Part shown: one piece after another, positions 25,818-37,660 of the stretch
Numbering within the stretch: the first letter of the stretch is position 1
How the letters are laid out: each line of letters starts with the position of its first letter
From: Asterella californica
Taxonomy: Eukaryota; Streptophyta; Marchantiopsida; Marchantiales; Aytoniaceae
Assembly (NCBI GenBank): GCA_036924285.1
Contig: JAYKYS010000014.1
Coordinates: forward strand, 11,594,001-11,658,000
DNA length: 64,000 nucleotides
Direction: 5' to 3'
Position numbers and translations under genes: made by a program
The notes under the pieces: generated by a model
Database searches by the model: none
Told to the model about the DNA's origin: nothing
Seen by the model: only the letters and a program-made list of their open reading frames with translations

Positions 25818-26288
25818 TCAACATCCAAGTGCAGTACTGCGTGGAAACTCCAAGTGAATTAATTATATTTAGTTGTATTATATTTGTCGAGTTAATTAAA
25901 TTAAAAATATAAATTTAGATAACTCAGAAGTATAAGCATATATGGGTTTGTTCTTGTCGATAACTTATCTATGCCAAATCAATGTTCTGCATATCTATTT
26001 AATGCATTTTCTAAAAATAAATAAAATGATCTGAAAGCTAGTTGCGGGCAAGCAGTTTGTGACAGTTTTCTTTGCTATACCATCGCTTGTCGTCTTCCTT
26101 TGTTTCTACGAAAGTTCATGTTATATGCATGCTTGCATATTCACTTTCTCCATCTTGCTTGTAACTTCTTTGCATATTATTCACCTCCTCCATCTTCAGA
26201 AGAGGAGATTATATAAACTTGTTTAATTTATCACTTAATTTTTTTGGCGGGAAGGTTAGGTGATAAATTAAACATTACACATAATCTG
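25818..26288 (+). repeat. Dispersed AT-rich repeat, copy 2
   Basis: Landmarks shared with copies 1 and 3: CATCCAAGTGCAGTACTG at the start, TGTCGAGTTAATTAAAT, TATGCCAAATC, then GTTTAATTTATCACTTAA. Here the end forms an inverted repeat (GTTTAATTTATCAC ... GTGATAAATTAAAC, 26220-26272). Extra copies of a TTCACCTCCTCCATCTT motif lie at about 26137 and 26174. Confidence 0.55.
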
Positions 26289-29200
26289 TTTTCTTATAGG
26301 ATAATCGACTGGTGTTATGGTTCTTGATGCGCAAGTGAACCCACATGATTTAAGAGTTTTTTCTGGAACTTTCGAAATGTAGTATACAGTTAACTTATAA
26401 TATTTATATTGAAAATATATTTTGATTACAAATAGTTAATATTGAATATTGAATACTTACAGAATTTTAACTAACACGTCTTGAGCAGCTTACCCTACTG
26501 TAATGTCAGGTCCAATCGCATTTTTAGATTTTCCTTCTCTTTCTTCACGATTGTCTTTTTCCTCCCTCAAGCCAAATTTCGATGCATAAAATCATCACCT
26601 CTTCCATCTTGCATACATATTTTATTTAACCGGAAGTTGCGAAATTACATCAAACTTTCAAGAGCAAGCATGAGACGTAAGATTCTCTTTAAGACTAACT
26701 ATAGTCTTGGAAATGAAGGAATAGGGTGCAGGGTAGTACCCCGTTCCGTGGCATTGAAGGAAAGGACGGGCCCGGTGGGAACAAGTTCATGTCTTGGGAA
26801 TGAAGTTGCAGATAACTGATGTGATGGATGGCACTGCTGTCCGCCTCCCCTCTACTGCTACTGTACTTTCATATATATCCTTTTCAGCCGTAGTGTTTGT
26901 TGTTGTATACATGTAGTGGGTCGGTTCTGAACTGCGTCATGTGCAAGCACTTAGGATGGCAGTTACTTAGTAAGTAAGAACAGGTTGCTTGACCCCCTGC
27001 AGCAGGTCCCTCTCCTTCCGGAACGAAGAGAAGAGTCTGGAAGAGGCAAACATGGCACTAACGACTGGACCATCTTGTGCTTCTCACCTCTCCCTTCTCC
27101 CGGAAAGTGCACGATCTGCGGAGCTGTCATGCCAAAGGGCAGAGCTCATCCATTCGGGAACCGCCATGCGAGGAGAGCAAGTGACGACGTATGTAAAGCT
27201 CGAGACATGAGGAAGAATCTGGCATCACTCACACCCAACAAAGAAATAGTGTGAAGAAACGTTAGTTCGGTAGAAGTGTGGGACCAGGATGAAGCTTCTT
27301 GCGCCCGAGAGTCATGCGTCCCCACCAGTCTGTTGTTGGAAGGCCGGCGGGCGGGCATATGTGTCGGACGTGTGTGTTGAAAGGTGGTTCACGTTCTGGC
27401 TGCTGGAGGTCGGTAAAATTTGGGCACCCTGCTTTGGTCATAAGGTTCGAAACGAGCTGGATGGGAATGTTGAAGTCCTCGTCCTAAAGTGCTAAATTTT
27501 ATAAGTTTCACTTTTAGCCTGGCGTTGGGTCCAGTTGGGTGGGCCAAGAGCACATCCCACTCGTGAAATGTCGGCAGGTAGGCCGGGGGGGCGGAGTTCC
27601 AGGCTTGCTATCGAACTCGTGGCCAAAACGTCATCCCAGCACGCAGTATCATGGCCCAACAATTCCTCTTGTTCGTTTCTGCAGTTAGTGCGGTTCTCCA
27701 AGCCTCTTCTCACATCATGGAAAGATGAAGTTGTGTACGTCTTTAGTACTTACTACTCAATCAGTCGTTCTGTTTGTAGAAGGATATTGTCCGGGCATTC
27801 ATTTAGGCGAGCAGGCGAGCAAAGAGTGGGGGAGTGAATCCTCGCGTCGTTGCGTGAAGAGGAAGTTGAGGTGTTTTGACTCGCGGTCGTTTGCTACGTT
27901 TGGTAGGAATGCTGGTGTCATGTTTTGCCAGTCCGCCGGAGAGTGCTTTTGATGAGTTGTGACCTAAACTGTTCGATTGTGTGGTATGTCATCGTGTGCT
28001 TTCAACGCATGTTTTTCTCTTATCGGCCCGGTTTACTTATCAGGATTAGCTCAACACCATGCTAGCGTCCGTAGCCCCGCAGCCCCGCGTAAACCCAGCG
28101 ATTTGCCAACGTCTTGGTAATCATGAAGTTCCGGGGCAGCTGAGGCTACTGTCAAATGTCCCCTGGTTAGAACAATTCGGAGAAAATTGCACGACGTTTG
28201 GCGTACATTAATGGCGACCCTCTACTCCCTTGTCTGGTTCAGGAATTTTCGGGTTACCTCAAGTGTGTGTGGTAGTTCTTCTGTCGGCTAGACATATTTC
28301 AATCGTACAGATGTCGGCAGCATAAATTGTGTTTGCATAATGTTTGCATAAATTGTTCCCGACACTCGACACAAGCGGAGACTTGCAGTACCCCTTGTCT
28401 GAGATACTAACGGAGCTGGGATAGATTTGTCTCACGGGGGTACAAGACACTCTCCGCAGTGGGATGAGCTATATCCCTTCACTTTGTTGGCCACTCTACA
28501 GGCGTGCAGGTTGCCCGCTTTCTACGTCAAATGCTAGCCAATAAGGCATTTCCAGTTCTGTCTTCCTTGGAAATCTTGAAGTTTACAGGAGTTGCACTTC
28601 GTTCTCTGATGCTTTTCAGCTTTTGATTGTCCTCGATGGGTTGTGTTCAAAACTTTCCCGCGTTGACCAACGAAAATTGGGTGATTAATATAACGTGTTT
28701 GTCTGATGCTCTGAACGGAACAACCCGAGTTCACATGGATGGCATGAAGTAAGTCCTATCGTGGATGTAGGCGAGCACAAGGGACCAAAGAGACCAGTTA
28801 TAGTTCTTGGATCTTTGTCTTTTGTTGTCACGTCAATCTTTCCACTTCGAGTTGGTCATCGGAGAAAGACCATGGCACAATGACTTGTAAGGATGAACAC
28901 CTCTCATCCTCGAGATGCCTCCGTTGAACTCTGAGCTGGTACCGTGGTACCGTGTTCAGCTTGGCCGGGACATGTATGTTTCAGAGAACCACACAGGCAA
29001 CAGAGTAGACAGAGTAGACAACGGCAGAAATTTCGTACGTCTTCCTCAAGTAAAAAGATGCTGAAAGACCTTTCGAGAGAGTGTTACTCTGATGCTCGGG
29101 TTTTGATGTGGACTCAGATACGTGGATGAAGGAGATCGAGGGGAAAATGATGTGCAATGGTGCCAGAGTGTCCCTTACACAGGGCAATCAACAAGTATAG

Positions 29201-31650
29201 GTCCACATCCAGAATAAGATTCGCTCAGTTTTCTGCTCGAAGGTAAGTAACACGGCTGTAAGTAAAGAGAAGGTGGACACTAGATATCTAAATACCAGAT
29301 ATAACACGCAGAGCATGCTACAGAAGATTCACACTTAACTGGCATGCACCTCAAACCTTGGCATCCGACTTTATCAGCACCTAGCCGAGAGGCTGAGGGC
29401 TATAATGAGGAGGAAAGGTGACCATTTTCTACTCAGCAGGGCTTCGTCGATCAAGGAGTTTTATTCTTTTCCGGAACGTCTCTGACAGATTCTGCATGTA
29501 GTGTATCTGTTCCATCTTCGGTTACACACATTCAGATAATATCGCTTTCACATAGGTTTTAATCAAACTGTAACTCACCCTCTTGCTCTTCTCAGGGTTT
29601 AGGGTTTACACGCAGCTTGATCCGGCACAAAACTCGTCTTCGTTGTCGCTGTCGTTCCTCGATTGCTGACAATTTGCTTTTAACAGAGAAAGGTCACTGG
29701 AGCAGTTAATTGAAAGTCATATCCGGTAGAGTTAGCACGTTCTTTCGTAGGGAGGTACGGTGGCGGCACAGATGGATTGAAGCACTTCGCGGAACCCACA
29801 ATTGCACTTATCCTTTACAGAGGCCTTTATTTCTCCTTGTAAAGGTTAAGCAGACCATTCTCAGCCAAATGCAATGTTTGACAGATAAGTTGTGAGAGAC
29901 TGGGGGGCGCTGAATTGCTCGTTCATGCCCACGTTCGGTGGCGCTATCACGAGCTAGTGTAACCGAAGCTGGGTAGACTTTTAGAAGCCACGTAAATGCC
30001 ATGAAACGAACCTTGCGTCTATACTGACCAGTATAAGCTCCAATCTGAGGAGGTTAGCATGTATGTTAAGGAAGATTGGTGTTAAACATCTATTGAGTTT
30101 CATGGTGGAGAAAGCTCAGAGGCACAAAACGGCTTTACGAGAGTAGAGTTAGACCTAGCAGTCTCCAGAGACAAGGTATGGTACATCTAGGTAACAATCA
30201 CAGCGAATAATTGGGTACGAGAAGTAGTTAGTCTGTAACAGATTCCGTTGGCGTCTACTAACAACGTCGCAGATAGGGGATCCTCGTGGAGATTACGAGT
30301 CTGAGCCAGTGGTGACCTCCGCGCAGCAGCTCCTTGATTTCCACTGGAAGCTTAGGGTACGTTCGGATCCACCACGACATCTCCCGCATGTCAAATCTAG
30401 CACTAGTGTGGTTTCCCTCTTGTTTTGCCGGTATGTTATTCTTCGCGTCGCTTCGACTTCGTTTACGATACGAGTTTGTGGTGCAAGGGTTTGAGCTTAT
30501 TCTTGATTTACAGTCACATGTCCCCATCCCAGTCTAAGGTACCGTTCTCCATCCGTCAAGGGAGGTCCCTTCCATTCATCTCTTACCAACAGACGATAGC
30601 GTCTTTTGTGTCTATGCAGAATGCTCTAATCATTTTCCAGAAGAATCTGAAGATTGGGTTGTGACTTTCGGGACGACGAAAATGCATTTCGGATTGTGCA
30701 GAATTAGTCCTGAAAGAGGAAAACAATTTATAATTTCTTGAAGATTCAACGAAATTTTTGATGATAGACGATGATAAACTGATGTGAAAGGCGAGGAGCT
30801 GGTAAGAAACAGTTCTAACTGGTGTGAAATTAAAACTTTTACATACCTTTACTTTAAGTTATATCTGTCACGGCAAAAAAGACCAGGTTTAGATGGAGGG
30901 TTTGCATTTGGAGGGTCTTGGTTTGGAAAGAAGAGGTTGTTACATTGACGCAGGTTGGCTCATATCTGCTTCTCGTGCGGGGGTTCCAATCGAAGTCAAT
31001 GATAGGGGAGTTTTGGTGTTTAGTGTTGGTTTTATTTCAAAATTGTTTAGGAACTAAATATGTCGGAAATTTTCCTTGAGGAAAAGGTTAATTTTCAGCG
31101 CACTTTTAGTAAATTCATTAATGGAATCTACAAATACCCTAAACCCTAAAATTCACATCATTTTGAGTGTATTTGTCTCAATGGCTCATGTGTCACCTTA
31201 CTTTGTATAATATAGAGCAATTAAAACCGAATTTAGTTTAATAACATGTGTGCATGTAAACTGTCCGGTTGAAGTGATGAAGTTTTGGCAGTTCTATCTG
31301 GGAATGTTTCTTGTCATGATGTGAGTATAGAACCCGAAAAGACTGACATGAACCCGTCAAATTTCTCTTAGAGGTTTAGATTGCGTTACGGTGTAACTTC
31401 GTGATTTAAATAAATATCCTAGGTTTAGTTATATTAAAACCTAGGATTTCTAAATATAATTGTTAATTAAAGCGATAAAGTCTCCTGGTGTGATACATAG
31501 GTGTTAAGTCGAGAGTTAAACCATGATGAATGTTTATAGATGCAATAGACTTCATTACAAAAGAGTCATGCGATGATGAGTGGAAGTCTCTAGATTGATT
31601 TATTATCATTTTTAATATATTTATTAAATATAGACTAAATTTTTTCCATT
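26289..31650. other. Unassigned region, moderate GC at 26.7-30.7 kb
   Basis: Between about 26.7 and 30.7 kb the GC content rises to roughly half, unlike the flanks, and many 60-100 codon frames are open on both strands. I recognise no domain, splice pattern or RNA gene. A telomere-box-like TTAGGGTTTAGGGTTT-related string occurs at about 29597, and ACCCTAAACCCTAAAA at about 31136; such boxes also occur in plant promoters. It could be a host gene of unfamiliar sequence, an old transposon or non-coding DNA. Confidence 0.3.
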
Positions 31651-31659
31651 ATTGCTTTC

Positions 31660-32010
31660 AAGATGGAGGTGTTGCATCTAGCATGTATTTTTTCTCAAAG
31701 GGAAGAAAAAGATAAACGTAAATCGAAAAATGCCATTTGTGATCACCATATAGTGTTATCGAGATATTAGTTGTTATTTGATAATATATATATATAATTA
31801 TTATTTTTAAATATATTTAACATAAATATTATACATTAACTGCATAATATATGCCAAATCTTCCAGAAAAAGCCACAAGGCATGTGGATTCCGGAGCATA
31901 GATATTATGTTGTCTTGTTAGAAATTCGACTTGTTGTTAAGTTTAATTTATCAATTAATTCTCAATAGTTAAGTGATAAATTAAATGGTTTTGCATATTC
32001 TTTTCTTCCT
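31660..32010 (+). repeat. Dispersed AT-rich repeat, copy 3
   Basis: Contains GAAGAAAAAGATAAA, TATCGAGATATTA, ATATATGCCAAATCTTCCAG, GTTTAATTTATCAATTAA with an inverted partner TTAAGTGATAAATTAAA, and GCATATTCTTTTCTTCC, in the same order as copies 1 and 2. Confidence 0.6.
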
Positions 32011-33690
32011 CAATCGTAAACCTTAGGTTTTATCTTTAGTCTGACTCTTTGGATCTTCGATAAAGAGTAAAACAGCAAAGCGCTTTGCACGACTCAAGAC
32101 ATGAATTCGAGACGTGCACATGAGAGAATATAAATAATACCTCCAGATGTTCCAGCAATATGATGTGAGTGAAGAAGGGCAATGCAGCTTGTAAAGCTCT
32201 TTCATCGAGTATGCGAGACTCGAAGAAGAAACTTCGGTTAATTCTGTGCAAACAGCCACAGTTTGACAGTCAATGAGAAAGATCTCCAAAGAAAGCGTTA
32301 AAAAATCATGGTCGAACATTTCTTCGAACCTCTTAATGTTTTTTAATCAAATTTTCTATGTTACACTAAATTACTTATGAAAATATCCATACACTCTAAG
32401 AACACGAGTATACACTTTAGATAATTCTAGAAGAAAATCCAGATCTTACAACTAATGACGAACTCCATTACTCATATGATAGCACAACGTTAATAAAGTG
32501 AAATTTACTAAGCTTATATAATGAATCAATTCAAATAGAAAATGAGTGATCAAGAAAGACTCAGATGTGATATTGCTCTCAATGTCATCATGTCTCACTT
32601 CCTTGGATCACAGGAGTGACATGTCTCACTTCCTTGGATCACAAGAGTGACAGGGTCTTGAAAACCTAATTGTCGAGGTTTCGTAGTATCACGAAAAGAA
32701 ATTAGAAATATCTATATCAAATTCATTCGATATATTCTGGTTTTTTTATGAACTACTCCAGCCTTGGTTTCAGTATAAGGGCCCCTAATGTCCAGTTGAA
32801 ACATATGCAATTTGAATAAAGAATCCTTGAAAGTTCAAGGGTTTTTGCTTTAAGTCTTTAAGTCTTGTGTGTTTTATTATATTTTGTCAAAAATATTTGG
32901 TGAAACTATAAAAGCTAATTTTTATGCGAGAATACCGTAGTACTTCTTTCATTACTCTAGGTCACTCGATCTCTTTAACCCATTAGTCTTTCATAGCAAC
33001 CCATTAGATATACATAATAAACCCAAATATTGGACACTTTTTCCATTACTCCATGTAAGTGTTGTCTTGAATCTTTTCTTTGTTCTATTTACACCTATTT
33101 ACTACTTGTGTACTAAAAATACATGTATCCTCAATTGTCAAAGAGTTTATCATGTTTGCATATTACGTTTCAAATGTCACTTAACACCCCTTCATAAAAA
33201 GTGTGAGCAAAAAATTGACGGTGGAGGGTTAAACTTTTCTTAAGAACAAACTTGGTCCTTCTTTGCTTCTTCCGCGTATATGGAAATCTGCCGGTTGTAT
33301 CATTTCTATACTTTGCATGTGGTTAGCACACGTAGTTGTTAGACCCTTCAAGGATCCATATCTGAATTTCTCACCTTCAGTTTATTTCAATCAATATCAC
33401 ATATATATAGTTTGGAGCTCATTTATTTTATAGAAACTACTTTCATGGATACTCATTCGTAATATCCTCCCATCATATGGACACTTCACACTCACTATGT
33501 AATGAATCATATGTACTTAATAAATGATTATCGTGATCATATAGTTTTGGATTACTCAATCATCTTCTATAGCGATTAGTTTTGATCAGGACTTTTCGCA
33601 CAGCTCTCCCTCTTTTGTTTAGGGTTCCTCAGTTGATCAAATATAGATTCCAAGTGACAGCTTAACAACATACTGTACTATCCATTGTTT
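32011..33690. other. AT-rich DNA, no gene seen
   Basis: No recognisable coding or transposon sequence. The minus-strand frames at 32023-32319 show no domain. One exact-looking tandem duplication (32589-32650) is listed separately. Confidence 0.5.
32589..32650 (+). repeat. 31-bp tandem duplication
   Basis: A 31-bp unit beginning CATGTCTCACTTCCTTGGAT is present twice in direct contact, with one difference (CAGGAG versus CAAGAG), so it is recent. Confidence 0.92.
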
Positions 33691-35014
33691 ATTCAACTGC
33701 AATTAAAATAATTTAGAAGCCAAAGTCAGTTTCTGATGAAAATTGTTCTAAGACTCTGAACCTCTAAAAAGTGATTACAGTTCATTCTGAGTTGAACACA
33801 TTCACATGATGAACTAACTATATCTATTATCACTGAAATAATTCAGAAGCCAATGTCACTTTCTTATGAAAATTAATCTAAGACTCTAAACCTCTAAAAT
33901 AAAGTGTCTTGTGAATAAAGATTTATATTCCATGTCATCGGTATATATATTATGATTTTCTCTAACAATACTCTGTAAACTCCATCTTACACATATTACT
34001 CTGATGTTTGTATTAGTTGTTTTAGGATCAAGACTTCATATATAGCCAAATGTCACATTCTTATACACCCTCGGTTTTTCAAATATGAATTACAAGAGAG
34101 AGTTGAGCAGATTCACACTATCAAGTAACTATATCTACTATCACTAAAATAATTCAGAAGCCAAAGTCAGCGTCAGCAACCAGGAGGTGGGGGCCGAGGG
34201 CCGCAGCGCCCCAAGAGGGGCCAAGGCCCACCCACGGGACCGCCGAGACATAAATTAATCTAATACTGTAAAGTTTCAACTATAACATCTCTATGAATTA
34301 AAATCATTATTTTACATCGCTCATCTGAGTTTAGTGATTTTCCATCGAATCACAACTTATCAATCAGATCTTTCATGTTTACCGAAGTACTATACTAGCC
34401 TTTTTAGGATTAATACTTCAAACAAGGTCTTTCACTCTTGTTTATACACTTTGGGTTTTTCATATCTAAGTTACTAGAGACAATTGGACATATTTACTCA
34501 TCAACTAACTATGTAAATTAACAATTAAAATAATTCAGAAACCAATGTCAGTTTTTGCCAACATTTAATTTCTGCAACATTAAACTAGTTTTTTCTGTGA
34601 ATTAAAACTTAAACTTTGTATCATTTATGCATTTATTAGGATTTCTTCATACAATGAGGCTCTATTAACAAGATCTTACAACATTTACTCAAACTTTTGC
34701 CAAAGTATTATTTTAATTCATGAAACTCATCTCTGCTTTTCAATTAAATCACTCAATTTTTCACTATGGATTATCGACATCCTTCTCTGTCTTTTCAAGC
34801 ATTAAAGATTAACATGTATCTTAAAGATTCCTCAGAATTACATGAGTTTAAACCCTAAGCTATTCGCATATGATATTTCATGTTCATGTCTAACCCTCAA
34901 ACTTGAATGGACATGTGCTATCATTCTGATATCTTGCATATGGTCAAGATAACCAAGTTGAACGTGCTTTATATTTCAATTTAGTTCCAATATAAAATCA
35001 ATCTATCTGTATAT
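33690..35014. repeat. Diverged AT-rich tandem array, left part
   Basis: The motif AAAATAATTCAGAAGCCAAAGTCAG recurs in variant form at about 33707, 33837, 34146 and 34526. Around the later copies longer blocks also align (ACTAACTATATCTA upstream, TTAATCTAAGACTCTAAA downstream). Spacing is irregular (about 130, 310 and 380 bp). The sequence at the right edge continues on the far side of the G1 element, so this and 44828 onward were one array. Confidence 0.7.
34171..34250. other. 80-bp GC-rich island inside the AT-rich array
   Basis: The array unit breaks after GCCAAAGTCAG and resumes at about ATAAATTAATCTAA. Between lie about 80 bases of very GC-rich sequence (for example GGGCCGAGGGCCGCAGCGCC). 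Neighbouring copies of the unit lack it, so it is an insertion or replacement of unknown origin. Confidence 0.7.
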
Positions 35015-35122
35015 TGTCGTGCGCATACACATCGCTACACAACATACATCGCTGTCAGAGGTACACCACACATACACATAACACATGGACGATGTCATAC
35101 ACATACACAAGTGTACCACAAT
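35015..35122 (-). repeat. G1 terminal block A, outer copy (108 bp)
   Basis: Begins TGTCGTGCGCATACACATCG at the left boundary of G1. It recurs at 35418-35525 with a single difference that I can see. It is not present at the other end of the element. Confidence 0.9.
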
Positions 35123-35415
35123 AATCTGAATAGAGAAATTACCATCTCCAACACCACAACAAGGATTACTCACAAACGGTCAAGGCAAACCCACTCTAAG
35201 CACGAAGAGAATCCGGGTTACACTCAACTAGACTATCCACCATAGCCTGGAGCTTGAAGGCTCAGCTCAAAGAACTAAGGCCTCCAAGCCCTACCTGCGA
35301 AGTTTACCCCTAGTGGGCTCTCTCACCAACTCGCCCTAACGGCACTAACGGCCTTACTGAGATGCACCACTTCACACTCGGTCAACCTAGCCGAGGTGCC
35401 CAAACTGACGTGACA
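35122..35415 (-). repeat. G1 left LTR block B (294 bp)
   Basis: Matches 44512-44827 along its full length apart from scattered substitutions and a 22-bp difference. It ends GACGTGACA. On the minus strand it starts TGTCACGTCAG, the expected start of the LTR. Confidence 0.9.
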
Positions 35416-35417
35416 GC

Positions 35418-35525
35418 TGTCGTGCGCATACACATCGTTACACAACATACATCGCTGTCAGAGGTACACCACACATACACATAACACATGGACGATGTCA
35501 TACACATACACAAGTGTACCACAAT
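35418..35525 (-). repeat. G1 terminal block A, inner copy (108 bp)
   Basis: Near-identical copy of 35015-35122, two bases inside the left LTR block. The result is an A-B-A arrangement at the 3' end of the element. Confidence 0.9.
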
Positions 35526-35696
35526 CGCCCCCCTAACTGGCGGTTAGGTCCCTCTAACTCCAGATAGCACCATATCTCAACTACGTGATACACACCTTCA
35601 TGGGTGCAAGGATCAAGAGGCCGGGTGCTACATCGTCTCATCGTTAGTCGCCTGTCTGCAATCCATACCACGCAAAGATCTAATCAACTATCTCCG

Positions 35697-36092
35697 CTAT
35701 ATACATCGAGGACAAACCCACCGTCCAGTAGGAACGACACTGAGAGGTGGAGTCAAACATGACATGTGCCAACCTCTCGAACAACCATCACACACCAACA
35801 TACGGGCTGCTCCACACAACATACACCTCAAGCCCGCGCGTACAACTGCTAAGCTTGGGTCAACGGTACCATCAATGTTGGGAAGATGACATGGCGTGCA
35901 ATTACGCACATGGTCCTTCCAAACAACACCATCACGGCCCTCTAACATGAGTACTCCAGAAGATAACACCTCACGCACTCGTAAAATAGTGCGCCCTGCG
36001 GTCACATCCAACGTCGTCGGTGCAGTCTGCTGTAGATAGATATAATCGCCAGGATGAAACCTGCGAATCGACGGCCGATAACCTCCTCTTCA
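35697..36092 (-). pseudogene. G1 integrase C-terminus with PHD finger
   Basis: Downstream of a TGA at 36092-36090 the integrase frame continues as FHPGDYIYLQQ, like the C-terminal beta-barrel of gypsy integrases. It then runs through REVLSSGVLMLEGRDG and WKDHVRNCTP and ends in a PHD zinc finger: CMLCGAARMLVCDGCSRGWHMSCLTPPL then GRWVCPRC. Spacing gives a complete C4HC3 set (Cys-x2-Cys, Cys-x2-Cys, His-x2-Cys, Cys-x2-Cys). PHD fingers commonly read the methylation state of histone H3 tails. In gypsy elements a chromodomain usually fills this place, so the PHD finger probably guides integration or the methyltransferase; that is inference. It ends with a stop at 35697. Confidence 0.85.
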
Positions 36093-37061
36093 GATAGTCT
36101 CATATCGCAACGTGTCTCTATGCTGAGCAATCGCTAGGTTCTCAAAAGCCATAAGCATAACTCTCCGAAATGTCTCTACTCGTTGAGAACATGCTCTCAC
36201 CCACATATCCGGGTCATCAAGGTCTAGCACCTCAACAGAATCACGACGAATGGCCGAAGGTAGATCTGGATCTCGACCATACAATAGAAAATACGGTGAG
36301 AAGGAAGCCAACGACGCTTGTCGGCTGAAACGGTAGTCCATAGCCAACCATGGTAACTGCACATCCCAGTCTCCCAAGTGGCCCTTCTGCAAGCCATACT
36401 TGCGCAGTCCTCTCTTCACCGCCTGAACTACCCTCTCCGCCAAACCATCCGTCTCAGGATGATCTCGAGATGTAGTCCGATGATCAATCAGCGCCTGATC
36501 ACACAAGGCCTGAAACTCACCAAGGAACTATGTACCTTGGTTTGTCAGCACTTCAGCTGGTGCTCCAAAACTACTCAGCACTCGATCCAAGAATGCATAC
36601 GTTGTCCCTTCACTCGCCTTGTCTGGTAATGCCACCAACTCAATCCACTTGGAGAAGTGCTCCACCATCACCAACACATACCGGTGGTGACGTATGGTCA
36701 ACGGTAAGGGTCCCGCAAAATCTAAACTCCAACGATAACCCAACCCCATAATCGGTAAGGGGTGTAACTGTGGAGTAGGAGCATTAAACGATGCTCGTAC
36801 TCGATCACAAACCACACATCGTGCGACGAACTGTTGCACATCGATGTGCATACCACGCCACCAATACTGTCCTTGGAGTAAGCTATTTGTACGCTTCACT
36901 CCAAAATGTCCCAACTCCTCATGGGCATGTCGTACTAACTGTGCCCTCTGGGATGGATGTGACACTATCCGTCCTCCCCTCACCTCACACTCGAAGTACA
37001 TGTCGTCTTTCTCGTCGAAATCTCTTCGCTCGTTGAAGGACACGATCTCGCTCCTTGGCAC
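36093..37061 (-). pseudogene. G1 integrase, broken
   Basis: The 36528-37061 segment holds the zinc-binding HHCC domain (HAHEELGHFGVKRTN, then CVVCDRVRA) and the first catalytic Asp in WSLDFAGPLP. Its end reads VLTNQGT followed by TAG, where the family has a second catalytic Asp in place of Asn. The next segment in the same frame (36506-36090) contains HPETDGLAERVVQAVKRGL with the catalytic Glu, then WLAMDYRFSRQ and FLLYGRDPDLP. Integrase inserts the cDNA into chromosomal DNA. The altered Asp and the TAG at 36530-36528 mean this copy is inactive. A frame change separates it from the RNase H segment upstream. Confidence 0.88.
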
Positions 37062-37660
37062 TTACTGTGCCTACTACCACACCAGTACGTAGATACTCCA
37101 TCACGGTCACATCATCATGCATATCTCGCTGGTCTGGAACACCATCTCCACCCTCAAGATCTGGAGACTCATCGTCTACTCTCTGACCAGAGAAAGATAC
37201 GACTTGACTCTCCATACTAGAGTTCATGGCCAACACACAAAGAAAGGCAGATGCATGCCACCCTGGCACTATCTCCTCATCAACCTCGTCATGCCATCGA
37301 GCCCCAGTCTGATCCTGCTGACTCGTGCACGGGTTGCGACTCAACCCATCGGCATCTAGGTTTGCAACTCTAGGTCTATGCACTACCTGGAAGTCATACT
37401 CTTGTAAGATCAGAGCCCATCGTGCAAGCTTCCCTGTAAGCTTGTCGGACTCCATCAACCACTTGAGCGGCTGGTGATCAGTGATGAGAGTAAAGGGGTT
37501 CCCAAACAGATAACATCGAAAGTGTGCAACAGCTCACACTGCCGTCAAACACTCTCCCTCATACGAACTATATCTCGCCTCCGCTGAATTATTGGAGTGA
37601 CTAGCATGCGCCACCACGAACTCCTTTTTCTCATCATCATGCTGAGTCAGCACTGCTCAA
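36985..37660 (-). pseudogene. G1 RNase H and linker, with two TGA stops
   Basis: The reverse transcriptase frame ends FQLHTDWSMLGL at TGA 37659-37657. It continues in frame as AVLTQHDDEKKEFVVAHAS, SNNSAEARYSSYEGECLTAV, another TGA near 37533, then HFRCYLFGNPFTLITDHQPLKWL (37458 downward) and LARWALILQEYDF, the standard gypsy RNase H order. VHRPRVANLDADGLSRN follows, and then an acidic linker towards integrase. Both stops interrupt conserved sequence. RNase H degrades RNA in the RNA-DNA hybrid during cDNA synthesis. Confidence 0.85.

Noticed and set aside
26985..27254. Possible zinc finger (CTICGAVMPKGRAHPFGNRH)
   Set aside because: One Cys pair and scattered His in a short frame with no further motif or homologous neighbour; chance is sufficient.
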